A DNA stretch of 64,000 bases. Source: Janthinobacterium lividum. Its GTDB lineage: Bacteria > Pseudomonadota > Gammaproteobacteria > Burkholderiales > Burkholderiaceae_D. The stretch spans positions 124,001-188,000 of the forward strand of contig NZ_JAAOLY010000005.1 in assembly GCF_011601275.1 (NCBI RefSeq). The letters are read 5' to 3'. The position numbers and the translations under genes are program-made. The notes under the pieces were generated by a model. That model was not told the DNA's origin. It saw only the letters and a program-made list of their open reading frames with translations, and ran no database searches. This document shows positions 35,763 through 43,716 of the stretch, piece after piece (within the stretch, counting starts at the first letter, position 1; each line of letters opens with the position of its first letter).

Positions 35763-36268
35763 GCGAATTGCGCCGCGCAGCAGGCCAGCAAGGCGCGGGC
35801 GATGTATTTTTCCACCGACGAGACGGACACCTCCAGGCGCGCGGCGATGTCGGCGTAGGCCATGCCTTCGAGTTTGCACAGCAAGAAGGCGTCGCGCACT
35901 TTAGCGGGCAGTCTGGCCAGGATGGCGTCGATTTCCATCAGCGCCTCGACGATCAGCGCACGCATTTCCGGCGTGGGTGCGGCTGCTTCCGGCTGCGCGG
36001 CGACGGCGTCCGCGTAGGCTGATTCGATATGCCGGCGGCGGAACAGGTCGACCACGAGGCCGTTGGCGATCTGCGCCAGGTGCTGGCGCGATTCGTCGCG
36101 CCCGGGCGCGCGGCCCCGCGCGAGGATGCGCAGATACGTGTCGTGCGCCAGGTCGGCTGCATCGAAGGCGTTGCCCAGCTTGCGACGCAGCCAGCCCTGC
36201 AGCCAGCCGTGGTGGTCGCTGTAGAGCACTTCGATTTGCCGGTGCAGTTCCAGTTCGGGGCGTAGCAT
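35759..36268 (-). CDS. FecI-family ECF sigma factor
   Basis: A 169-residue ECF sigma factor. Region 2 contains AADLAHDTYLRILAR and region 4 ends SVSSVEKYIARALLACC, both typical for iron-responsive FecI-type sigmas. ATG 36268 is preferred because GGAAAGG lies 5-6 bases upstream; ATG 36286 would add MAWKGC. It is co-transcribed with the FecR-type gene. A candidate Fur box at 36317 suggests control by iron limitation. Confidence 0.93.
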   Translation of the reverse strand: MLRPELELHRQIEVLYSDHHGWLQGWLRRKLGNAFDAADLAHDTYLRILARGRAPGRDESRQHLAQIANGLVVDLFRRRHIESAYADAVAAQPEAAAPTPEMRALIVEALMEIDAILARLPAKVRDAFLLCKLEGMAYADIAARLEVSVSSVEKYIARALLACCAAQFA

Positions 36269-36316
36269 GCAACCTTTCCATGCCATGGTCCGCGGACAAA
36301 CAGGCCTTGATGCGAT

Positions 36317-36331
36317 TGAGAATTGTTCGTA
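36317..36331. promoter_or_regulatory. Candidate Fur box upstream of the FecI-type sigma gene
   Basis: TGAGAATTGTTCGTA agrees with TGATAAT-N-ATTATCA at about ten of fourteen positions. It lies ~50 bases before ATG 36268 on the minus strand. Moderate match only. Confidence 0.45.
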
Positions 36332-36396
36332 TTGTAGCCCGGTTGCGCGTGCTTGTGGCTGACTAGTGGTTCGCTAGTGGCGGGCCAGCAACGTCA

Positions 36397-37515
36397 TTAA
36401 GCTGAAATCAGCTTGATATCGGCAACCCGCTCCACCAGCCAGACGGCCGCCACCAAGGCGATGGCCAGCGAGCCGACGGTCAGCACTTGCCGGTACAACC
36501 AGGTCTTGCGCAGCAGCCAGGCGAGGGGCAGGAAGGCGGCGACGATGGCCAGCTGGCCGATTTCAACGCCCACGTTGAAGCCCAGCAGGCTGGCCAGCAA
36601 TGAACCCTGCGGCAAGCCCAGGTCGCGCAGAACGCTGGCAAAGCCGAAACCGTGGATCAACCCAAACGCGAAGGCGGCTACGGGGCGCTTGCCCCGGAAC
36701 AGCGGCAGCAGGTTATTCAGCGCGGCCAGGATCACGGAAGCGGCGATGGCCGATTCGACCCAGCGCGATGGCAGCGAGACGAGCGACAGGCTGGCCAGGC
36801 TCAGGGTGATGGAATGGGCAAGCGTAAATGCCGTGACGACTTTCAGTACGTCATAGAACGCTGCTTTCAAACCTTGCTGCTGCTCGCGCAAGCCAGGCAG
36901 CAGCACGGCCGGCAGCAGCAAGGACAGCAAGAACAAAATATGGTCGTAGCCGATCCAGATATGCCAGATGCCGTGTTTCACGTAGGCGCCGAACTGCGCC
37001 AGGCGGTCGGGCGCTGCCAGGGAAATCGTCTGGCGCGGGCTGTCCGGGTCGAAGATTGCCGTTTGCGTGGCGCCGCCGCTATCAATCTTGAGCAAACCCT
37101 TGTGCTGCGGATCGAGGTCGGCGAACAGGGTGTAGCCGATGGCAAGGCTGGCCGGGGCAGCGCCGGGGCAGCTGGCCTGGAAGCGCAGCACGCTGTAGGA
37201 GCCGTCTGTGTGATGATCGATCAGCTGCTCCGTGGCCTTCAGGGGGCAGATGCCCTGGTCGCTGGCCACTTGTAGGCGCTGCAAGGCGTAGGCGGCGATG
37301 GCGTCGTGGCGCGCGCGGATTTCATCCCACGTCAGCGCGCCGTCGCCGTTGCCATCGAGGCCGATGGCGAAATCGAGGTCGCGCAGGGCGATATCCCATT
37401 GCCCCTCGATCTGCTGGCCATGCACGGCCAGGCTCAGGTAACTGTCGCTGGGCTTGTGGGCTTGCGCGGGCGCGAGCCAGGCGCACAGCAGCAGGATGAA
37501 CAGGCATCGCTTCAC
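36397..37515 (-). CDS. HupE/UreJ-family membrane protein with EF-hand-like loop
   Basis: A 372-residue protein. Signal peptide (MKRCLFILLLCAWLAPAQA), then a periplasmic domain of ~170 residues, then a C-terminal HupE/UreJ-type membrane domain with about six segments and conserved His residues (GIWHIWIGYDH, TLAHSITLSL, LIHGFGFA). The periplasmic part contains an EF-hand-like DGNGDGALTWDE loop (about residues 53-64), suggesting Ca2+ binding. HupE/UreJ proteins are linked to metal (often nickel) transport. GTG 37515 overlaps the upstream TPR gene stop by 4 bases. The open frame to 38700 is antisense-free but out of register with that gene and is spurious. Role in the DUF4331 operon unknown. Confidence 0.88.
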   Translation of the reverse strand: MKRCLFILLLCAWLAPAQAHKPSDSYLSLAVHGQQIEGQWDIALRDLDFAIGLDGNGDGALTWDEIRARHDAIAAYALQRLQVASDQGICPLKATEQLIDHHTDGSYSVLRFQASCPGAAPASLAIGYTLFADLDPQHKGLLKIDSGGATQTAIFDPDSPRQTISLAAPDRLAQFGAYVKHGIWHIWIGYDHILFLLSLLLPAVLLPGLREQQQGLKAAFYDVLKVVTAFTLAHSITLSLASLSLVSLPSRWVESAIAASVILAALNNLLPLFRGKRPVAAFAFGLIHGFGFASVLRDLGLPQGSLLASLLGFNVGVEIGQLAIVAAFLPLAWLLRKTWLYRQVLTVGSLAIALVAAVWLVERVADIKLISA

Positions 37516-38735
37516 AGTACACCTGCCTTCTTCGCAGCACTGATTTTTGCGCCATCCTGCGGCCCCAGCTGCCTGACGAGGCGCTGCAAGGCCACGTCTT
37601 CCACGCCATTGGCCGCGATCCAGGCCAGCACGGGCTGTGCCGCCGTATAGTTGCGCGCGGCCAGCGATGCTTCCAGCAAGATGCGCATGTCGGGCACTTC
37701 CTTCTGGATGGCCCAGTTTTTCTGCGCCAGTTGCAAGGCGGCGGGGACATCCTGCTGCAAAAACAGGGCGAAACGGGCTTGTTCGCGCTGGTGCACGGTG
37801 TCGCCCCGCTGCATGGCGGCGTTGAAGCGGGCCGCCAGTTCCGCTTTCGCCGGCAGGAACGCCGGCTGCTGGCCAGGCTGCGCCTGCAGGGCCAGCGCGT
37901 AACGCAGCAGCAGGGCGTCGATGCGCTGCTGCTCTTTCAGCAGCTTGACGACTTCCTGCGGGCGCTGGCGGTCGAGCAGGAAATCCGCGTAGGCGCCCAG
38001 CAGATAGCTGTCGCGCGGCTGCTGCGCCAGCGCCTTGGTGTAGCGCGCCTCGGCCAACGCCCACTCTCCGCGCCGCGTGGCCATTTCCGCCAGCAGGGTT
38101 GCTGCCCAGCTTTCCAGTTCGGGCGCCGCGCCAGCGCTGCGCTGCAAGGTCAGGTCCAGCAAGCGCTCGCTGGTGGCGGCGCGGCCCGTGACGCTGGCCA
38201 CGTTCGCAATGCAGGTGACGGTGACAAGCTGCGCCGTCAAGGCTGACAGCCGGGCGCAGCTGGCCGTCGCTTGCGCGTAGTCGCCTTGCACGGTGAGCAC
38301 GGTGGCGCGCGTCAGCCAGGCCTGGCCGTTGCCCGGTTCCTGGGCGATGACGGCATCGAGGTCTTGCAGGGCGGCGCCGAAATGGTGGGTGCTTTGCAAG
38401 ATGGTGGCGCGCAGCAGGCGCACGGGCACGGGCGGCGCAGCCTGCCGCCACCAGGGCGCCAGCGCCGCCTGCGCATAACCGAGGTAGCGCGGATCCGTTT
38501 CGCTGCGGGCAAGGGCGATGTAGCGCTGGGCCAGGCCGGCGGCCAGGGCCAGGTCTTGCGGCGCGGCGTCGAGTTGCTGGCGCAGGCCGCGCAGGGCCAG
38601 TTGCGTGGCGTCGGCGCGGCGCGGCAGCTGTTCGATGACGGCGCCGCCATCTTTCGGCGTGTAGGGCGCGGCCCATGCCAGCAAGGGCAGACAGGCGCAC
38701 AGCAGGGAAATCGGTGTTTTCATCGGGGATGCCAT
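37512..38735 (-). CDS. Secreted TPR-repeat protein
   Basis: A 407-residue protein with a signal peptide (KTPISLLCACLPLLAWAAP) and helical TPR-like repeats through most of its length, e.g. HFGAALQDLDAVIAQEPGNGQAW and WALAEARYTKALAQQPRDSYL. No enzyme motif. It probably acts as a periplasmic scaffold for the DUF4331, lipoprotein and HupE-like partners in the operon. ATG 38735 is given; ATG 38723 is possible, and neither has a clear ribosome-binding site. A perfect 12-bp hairpin (38753-38782) stands just upstream. Confidence 0.87.
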   Translation of the reverse strand: MASPMKTPISLLCACLPLLAWAAPYTPKDGGAVIEQLPRRADATQLALRGLRQQLDAAPQDLALAAGLAQRYIALARSETDPRYLGYAQAALAPWWRQAAPPVPVRLLRATILQSTHHFGAALQDLDAVIAQEPGNGQAWLTRATVLTVQGDYAQATASCARLSALTAQLVTVTCIANVASVTGRAATSERLLDLTLQRSAGAAPELESWAATLLAEMATRRGEWALAEARYTKALAQQPRDSYLLGAYADFLLDRQRPQEVVKLLKEQQRIDALLLRYALALQAQPGQQPAFLPAKAELAARFNAAMQRGDTVHQREQARFALFLQQDVPAALQLAQKNWAIQKEVPDMRILLEASLAARNYTAAQPVLAWIAANGVEDVALQRLVRQLGPQDGAKISAAKKAGVL

Positions 38736-38752
38736 CGATGGTGGAGTGACAC

Positions 38753-38782
38753 GGGCGCCGGAGAACGCTGTCTCCGGCGCCC
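38753..38782 (-). repeat. Perfect 12-bp stem-loop between lipoprotein and TPR genes
   Basis: GGGCGCCGGAGA, a 6-base loop, then TCTCCGGCGCCC. It lies after the lipoprotein stop and 18 bases before the TPR start, with no T-run on the minus strand. It may be an RNA-processing or attenuation hairpin rather than a full terminator. Confidence 0.7.
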
Positions 38783-38800
38783 GCGCTCAGTTACAGCGCG

Positions 38801-39043
38801 TTACAACGGTACCGGCTCCGTATTTTCCGGAGACGTCGCCATGATGGCGTCGATGGCCACGCCATCCTTGTCATCGCTGGTGGTCAGGATGACGTTGCTG
38901 ACGGCCACATAAAACGTGTCGAGCAGTACGACGGGAGGCGGGTTGTTGCCGCCGTTATCGCCGCTGTGGCTGCTGCTGCCGCCACCGCAGCCGGCCAGCA
39001 GGACCGTGAGCGCCAGGGCGCCGCATGCATAGAGCTTTTTCAT
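38801..39043 (-). CDS. Small lipoprotein of the DUF4331 operon
   Basis: An 80-residue predicted lipoprotein. The signal MKKLYACGALALTVLLAGC ends in a lipobox (LAGC, lipidated Cys19) followed by a Gly/Ser linker, a PPP turn, and a short C-terminal domain (TFYVAVSNVILTTSDDKDG). It lies 13 bases after the DUF4331 gene and should be co-expressed with it. No family recognised. Confidence 0.8.
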   Translation of the reverse strand: MKKLYACGALALTVLLAGCGGGSSSHSGDNGGNNPPPVVLLDTFYVAVSNVILTTSDDKDGVAIDAIMATSPENTEPVPL

Positions 39044-39056
39044 CGCGTTCTCCTGG

Positions 39057-40556
39057 TTACAGCTGCGGCGAACCGGCCACGGGGTTTTTCAGGTAGGGGA
39101 AACCTGCCGTGAACGACGTTTCGTCGAGGAAGGCGCCATCCGTGAAATGCAGGCCGCCGGCGGGAGCGTCGGCCGGGGCGCAGCCGATGTTCAGGGTGCA
39201 CAGCTTGCCCATGGCCACGCGCAGGACCACGTCGACCACGTCGTCGCCGGGGCGGCGGCCGTTCGGGAAGCCCGCGTTATCGCCGCCGATGACGCCGAGG
39301 CGGTTTTGCGCACCGACGTTGGTGGCCGCGATCGAGGTGTTCAGGCGCAGCATTTCGGACGCCGTCACGGTGACGGGCTGGTTCACGCCCTTGATGCCCG
39401 TCAAAAAGGTGGCGACCAGGTCGTTGCGGGGAAAGTTGGTGGGCGCCTTGGCGCCGGCCGAGCCGTACAGCACTTCCACCAGGGCGGGAGCGGTCGGGTT
39501 GGTGACGTAATCGGCAAATTGCGCGTCGCCCGACGGCTTGCTGGCGTTGAAGCGGTCCTTGTCCTTTAGGCCGATCACCAGCTCATTTACCAGCGGCATG
39601 CCCAGGCGCGACACTTGCACCCACGCGCCGCCTTCCTTCGAGGCCGCGGTGGCCGTGCCCGGCGCCGGGTTCAGCAGGCGGCCTTGGCGCAGGCTGGCCG
39701 TGGTCCAGCCGCCGATGACGGGGTCCAGGCCCGCCGTCAGGCAGGCGGTCGGCACTTCCATCTCGATGGCCGTGACGTTTTTCTTGGCCAGGTCATCCTT
39801 GGCAGCGGACTCCGCATTCGCGGCAAATTCCGTGGCGGGCGCCTTGATGTTGATCAAGTCGAACGTTTCGCCCAAGTTCACCACGAACGGGTCCTTGCGC
39901 TGGCCGACGAACATGCGCGCCGGCGTGGCGCAGCCGGGAATGTTCACGGCGTACACATGCTGCGCGGCATACGCGGCGTAGTTGGGGATGGCTTTGTTGC
40001 CGATATTGTCGACGGGCTTGTCGAAGGTCGTGCCGCCGCCCGTGGCGTTCGTGACGCTGCTGCGCGTGCCCGTGCGGCGGTCGCCCCGCACCACGGTGAC
40101 GCTGTAGGTTTCGCGCACGTTCAGGCCGGCCGGGTTGACCGTGTCGATGGCGCCGCCGTTGATGACGAGCGGAATCGATACTTTCTTGCCGCCCACGGTG
40201 AACTGGCCATCCTTGATGGTGTTGGTGAAGCGAAACTGGAAGGTGAGGTCTTCCTTGCCGTCGCCATTGTTGTCGATATGGATTTCGTACAGGGCGTTCG
40301 GGTCCATGGCGAAGTAATTCGGGCCGCCGTAGGCGTCCTGCAGGGGAATATAGTCGGCCACCAGCGTGGTGTAGGCGCCGCGTCCCGTTTCATAGCTGCG
40401 GAACATATAGAAGTCGGTGGCGTCGACTTTCGGGTTTTGCGTGATGAACGGCGCTTCGCGGTGGCTGGAAGCGTAGGCGGCTGGCGCGATGGCCAAGGCC
40501 AGCAAGTTGCCCAGAAGGGCGGCACCCAGTGCGGTTTTTGAACGGAACAATGACAT
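39057..40556 (-). CDS. DUF4331-domain secreted protein
   Basis: A 499-residue secreted protein with a signal peptide ending ...AAYASSHREAP. The SSHREAP start of the mature chain and KVDATDFYMFRSYE are typical of DUF4331, a family of unknown function. It contains a calcium-loop-like DNNGDGKEDLTF (about residues 94-105). ATG 40556 has AGGGAGAATCGAC upstream; the frame to 40589 lacks one. It is the first gene of the four-gene unit with the lipoprotein, TPR and HupE/UreJ-like proteins. No catalytic residues can be named. Confidence 0.9.
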   Translation of the reverse strand: MSLFRSKTALGAALLGNLLALAIAPAAYASSHREAPFITQNPKVDATDFYMFRSYETGRGAYTTLVADYIPLQDAYGGPNYFAMDPNALYEIHIDNNGDGKEDLTFQFRFTNTIKDGQFTVGGKKVSIPLVINGGAIDTVNPAGLNVRETYSVTVVRGDRRTGTRSSVTNATGGGTTFDKPVDNIGNKAIPNYAAYAAQHVYAVNIPGCATPARMFVGQRKDPFVVNLGETFDLINIKAPATEFAANAESAAKDDLAKKNVTAIEMEVPTACLTAGLDPVIGGWTTASLRQGRLLNPAPGTATAASKEGGAWVQVSRLGMPLVNELVIGLKDKDRFNASKPSGDAQFADYVTNPTAPALVEVLYGSAGAKAPTNFPRNDLVATFLTGIKGVNQPVTVTASEMLRLNTSIAATNVGAQNRLGVIGGDNAGFPNGRRPGDDVVDVVLRVAMGKLCTLNIGCAPADAPAGGLHFTDGAFLDETSFTAGFPYLKNPVAGSPQL

Positions 40557-40589
40557 GTCGATTCTCCCTGAATTGTTATACGCATACAT

Positions 40590-40931
40590 AGGACTAGTCT
40601 GGATTACGAGGCTGCATGACTTGTACGGGGCGCCAGCACGATCGGATTCACTGCCTACGAATTATTTTTTGGGTAGTGCAATGAACGGACGTCGATCGTC
40701 AGAGGCTGGCGCGCGAGCTTGAATCTACGCGGGTATTGCAGATCAGCAAGAAAAAATATTTTGTGGACAAGAACAGACAGCCGCGCCAGTGATGGCGATA
40801 GCCTGTTGCGCTATGTCAAGGCCTATGTCAGGGCAGCGCGGGGAGGGGGAGAATGCGTGACTTTGCGGATATGAAGTCGATAGACGCGAAAAAGCCGCTT
40901 GACCGGCGTCCCGCTTGCGGGGACAGTGCGT
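40590..40931. other. Intergenic region, no gene seen
   Basis: About 340 bases between the DUF4331 start and the NrsF-type gene, both on the minus strand. I see no convincing coding frame. It should hold the DUF4331 promoter; TATAAC at 40577 on the minus strand could be a -10. Near 40891-40906 a short minus-strand hairpin (GCCG/CGGC) followed by T5 could terminate the NrsF-type transcript. Confidence 0.5.
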
Positions 40932-41579
40932 TCACCAGGCCAGTGCTTTAGGGCCGATGGCCGCGCCGATGGCGGTCGGCACCAGCATGCCCAGCACGTA
41001 CCAGAAACCGACGAAGCTGGCGGCCAGCTCGGGGCAGTGCAGGCAGTACACGAGGGCCGCCATGGCGCCAGCGGCAAAACCGGCGGCCGCGCCGGCCAGG
41101 CGCAGGCGCGTGGGCGCCAGCTGGCGCATCAGGCGCAGCACGGCGGCCAGGATGGGCAGCGACAGCAGGGCGATGAGTAAGGGGCAGCTGCGCCAGGTGG
41201 CGCCCCAGAACAGCTCGGCGCGTTGTCCGGGCGGGGCTTCCTGCAGGATGATGGCGCCCAGCGCCCACATCAGCAGCAGGGGCATGGCGAGCAACAGGGG
41301 CAGGGCGCGGGTGGCGGCGCCCGGCATGCACAGGCGGCGGCTGACATGCCAGGCCGCCAGGGAGAGGCAGATGACGAAACCGACCTTGATCCAGAAGTCG
41401 GGCAGCAGGGCCAGCTGTTCCAGGTTGGGCCGCACGCCCAGCAACATGGCCATCAGCGCCACGCTGGCCAGCAGCCCGGCGCCCAACGTGCCCGCGGCGC
41501 GCCAGTGCGTGCCGGGCGGCGGCGCGGCGGCCACGTCGGGGCCGCTGGCCAGCATGGCGATCAAGTCATCGGTTTTCAT
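40932..41579 (-). CDS. nrsF: NrsF-type (DUF1109) membrane anti-sigma factor
   Basis: A 215-residue inner-membrane protein with about six hydrophobic segments, of the DUF1109/NrsF family that holds SigF-type ECF sigma factors. Several cysteines are present (VICLSL, RRLCMPG, RSCPLL, YCLHCPE). In related systems cysteine oxidation by hypochlorite, peroxide or heavy metals releases the sigma factor. It starts in an ATGA overlap with the sigma gene (41576-41579), the usual sigma/anti-sigma order. Confidence 0.9.
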   Translation of the reverse strand: MKTDDLIAMLASGPDVAAAPPPGTHWRAAGTLGAGLLASVALMAMLLGVRPNLEQLALLPDFWIKVGFVICLSLAAWHVSRRLCMPGAATRALPLLLAMPLLLMWALGAIILQEAPPGQRAELFWGATWRSCPLLIALLSLPILAAVLRLMRQLAPTRLRLAGAAAGFAAGAMAALVYCLHCPELAASFVGFWYVLGMLVPTAIGAAIGPKALAW

Positions 41580-42172
41580 GGTGCTATCCCTTCATTGCCG
41601 GTTCTTAAATTGGCCGCCAGTGCCTTCAAGCCGCGATGCACGGCCACTTTGACGCTGGCTTCCGAAATGTCCATGGCGGCCGCCGTGTCGCGCACGGACC
41701 AGCCGTCGAGCTTGGTATGCACGATGGCGTTACGCTGCTGCGCGGGCAAGGTGGCCAGCAGCTTGGCCAGGTCGCGGCTGGCTTCGGCCGCCTCGGCATT
41801 GGCGCTGGAAAACAGTTCTTGCGCGCTATCTTCTTCGTCATACGGCAAGTGCTGCGCCTCGCGCCGCCCATGCCGGCGCAGCCAGTCGATCAATTTATAC
41901 CGTGCGATCGCATGGATCCACGACGTCAGCGGCACACCCGTATCGTAGGTCAACCGCTGGTTGTGGATGGCCAGCAGACACTCCTGCACCAGGTCTTCCA
42001 CCTCGTCCGGCCAGCGCTGCAGGCGTTTGCGCAGGAACGCGCGCAAATGGCTGCTGGTGGCCTGCAAGAAACTGCGGTAGGCCGCCGCATCGCCATCGAG
42101 CCCGCGCAGCATCAAGCCATGCAGCCGCAATTCCGTGCCATGCAGGCGTTCGCTTACAGGTATTCGTTGCAT
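41576..42172 (-). CDS. sigF: SigF-type ECF sigma factor
   Basis: A 198-residue ECF sigma factor partnered with the DUF1109 protein. Region 2 reads VEDLVQECLLAIHNQRLTYD and SWIHAIARYKLIDWLRR; region 4 reads ATLPAQQRNAIVHTKLDGWSVRDTAAAMDISEASVKVAVHRG. The DUF1109 partner places it with SigF of Caulobacter/Azospira and EcfF of Bradyrhizobium, which respond to oxidants. It is divergent from the DUF1223-YedZ-YedY-MXKDX operon, whose promoter matches the SigF consensus. Confidence 0.92.
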   Translation of the reverse strand: MQRIPVSERLHGTELRLHGLMLRGLDGDAAAYRSFLQATSSHLRAFLRKRLQRWPDEVEDLVQECLLAIHNQRLTYDTGVPLTSWIHAIARYKLIDWLRRHGRREAQHLPYDEEDSAQELFSSANAEAAEASRDLAKLLATLPAQQRNAIVHTKLDGWSVRDTAAAMDISEASVKVAVHRGLKALAANLRTGNEGIAP

Positions 42173-42231
42173 GCAGGCCTTTGGTGACAGGCGTTGGAAA
42201 AAATAAATTCAAAAAATAATGGAGGGTGGCT

Positions 42232-42257
42232 GTAACCAATCCGCGGCATGCGGCGAA
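42232..42257 (+). promoter_or_regulatory. SigF-type promoter GTAACC-N16-CGAA
   Basis: GTAACC at 42232-42237, a 16-base spacer and CGAA at 42254-42257. This equals the promoter described for Caulobacter SigF, as I recall it. It lies 46 bases before ATG 42304 and faces the oxidant-defence operon. Confidence 0.8.
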
Positions 42258-42303
42258 TTGACAGGCAAGCACGCTTCTTAATTCAATATACCGGGTAAAG
42301 ACC

Positions 42304-43110
42304 ATGGACATCAAGCACCGCCTTGCAACACTCTTTTTACCCGTCCTGGGCATGGCCGTGGTCGCCCCGGCCTTGGCGCAGATGGCGGCCGGCCAGCGCT
42401 GCGCCGTGCAAAGCGGGCCGCGGACGGCGGCGCTGGTGGAACTCTACAGCAGCGAAGGCTGCTCCAGCTGTCCGCCCGCCGACCAGCGCCTGAGCGCCTT
42501 GCGCAAGGAAGCGGGAGCGGCCAGCCTGATCGTGCCGCTGGCCTTGCACGTCACCTACTGGGACCAGATCGGCTGGACGGACCCGCTGGCGCAGGCGCAA
42601 TTCGATGCGCGCCAGGCCGAGCTGTTGCGCCACCAGCCGCGCCACGTGGCCTATACGCCCCAGTTTTTTGTGGGCGGCACGGAATTGCGCAGCTGGGATA
42701 CGCAGCTGCCGGCCGCCATCCGCCGCATCAATGCGACCGCCGCGCCCGTCAATATCAACCTGTCCGCCACGCCGGGGCCGGGTAGCAAGCTGCTGCTGGA
42801 AGCTGATGCCAGCGCGCCGGACGCGCGGACGGGCGGCCAGTTATATGTGGCCATCAGCGAAAGCGCCATCGTGTCCAAAGTGCTGCGCGGCGAAAACCGC
42901 GGCGCCACCCTGCGGCACGATGCGGCCGTGCGCCTGTGGCTGGGACCGGTTGCGCTGGCGCAGGGCCGCGCCCAGCTGCGCCGCGAAGTCAAGCTGCCCA
43001 CCAGCTGGCGTCCGGAACAGCTGCAAGTGGTGGCCTTCGTGCAGCGCAGCGACAGCAGCGCCATCCTGCAAGCCGTCAGCACGGCATCCTGCGCGAAGGG
43101 AGCGATGTGA
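42304..43110 (+). CDS. DUF1223 secreted thioredoxin-like protein
   Basis: A 268-residue exported protein. Signal peptide ends VAPALAQMA. The core has LVELYSSEGCSSCPPAD, a CxxC motif (about residues 52-55) in a thioredoxin-like setting, and later YTPQFFVGG. DUF1223 has no settled function; a periplasmic redox role is likely from the CxxC. First gene behind the SigF-type promoter; its stop overlaps the cytochrome start by one base. Confidence 0.9.
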   Translation: MDIKHRLATLFLPVLGMAVVAPALAQMAAGQRCAVQSGPRTAALVELYSSEGCSSCPPADQRLSALRKEAGAASLIVPLALHVTYWDQIGWTDPLAQAQFDARQAELLRHQPRHVAYTPQFFVGGTELRSWDTQLPAAIRRINATAAPVNINLSATPGPGSKLLLEADASAPDARTGGQLYVAISESAIVSKVLRGENRGATLRHDAAVRLWLGPVALAQGRAQLRREVKLPTSWRPEQLQVVAFVQRSDSSAILQAVSTASCAKGAM

Positions 43111-43706
43111 TGAACGGGCAAGCAAACGTGATCCACCCCGCCTGGCTGCGCATCACGCACTGGCTCAATGCCGTGGCCGTCGTGGTGCTGGCCACCAGCG
43201 GCTGGCGCATCTATAACGCGGCGCCGTTTTTCCCCTTCGAACTGCCGCGCGCCCTGACCCTTGGCGGCTGGCTGGGCGGCGCCCTGCAGTGGCATTTTGC
43301 CGCCATGTGGCTGCTGGTGGCCAATGGCTTGCTGTATCTGGTGATTAACATCGTCTCGGGACGGCTGCGGCGCCAGTTCTTCCCCCTGTCGCCACGTCTG
43401 CTGCTGGCTGATTTCATGGCCGCGCTGAAGGGCAAGCTGGCCCATGCGGACCCGCGCCACTACAACATGGTGCAGCGCGCCGCCTACCTGTTCGTCATGC
43501 TGGACTGCATGGTGCTGGTGCTGTCCGGCCTGGTGTTATGGAAATCCGTGCAATTCCCCCTGCTGCGCGAGCTGATGGGCGGCTACGAGAGCGCCCGCAG
43601 GGTCCACTTCATCGCCATGGCGCTGCTGGCGGGGTTTGTCGGCGTGCACCTGCTGATGGTGGCGCTGGTGCCGCGCACCCTGGTCGCCATGCTGCGCGGC
43701 CGCTAA
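43110..43706 (+). CDS. YedZ1-like cytochrome b membrane subunit
   Basis: A 198-residue inner-membrane cytochrome b561/Ni-hydrogenase type b protein. It has about four hydrophobic segments and His residues in helices suitable for haem b (RITHWLNA, LQWHFAAMW, VHFIAMALLAGFVGVHLL). AAGGGAG precedes ATG 43110. It should pass electrons from the quinone pool to the molybdoenzyme encoded next, as YedZ/MsrQ does. Confidence 0.88.
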   Translation: MNGQANVIHPAWLRITHWLNAVAVVVLATSGWRIYNAAPFFPFELPRALTLGGWLGGALQWHFAAMWLLVANGLLYLVINIVSGRLRRQFFPLSPRLLLADFMAALKGKLAHADPRHYNMVQRAAYLFVMLDCMVLVLSGLVLWKSVQFPLLRELMGGYESARRVHFIAMALLAGFVGVHLLMVALVPRTLVAMLRGR

Positions 43707-43716
43707 GGAGACGGTC

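Noticed and set aside
40577-40610. An ECF-type promoter for the DUF4331 operon (GTAATC and CGTA-like boxes)
   Set aside because: The spacer does not match the N16 seen at 42232, and the boxes differ; not supported.
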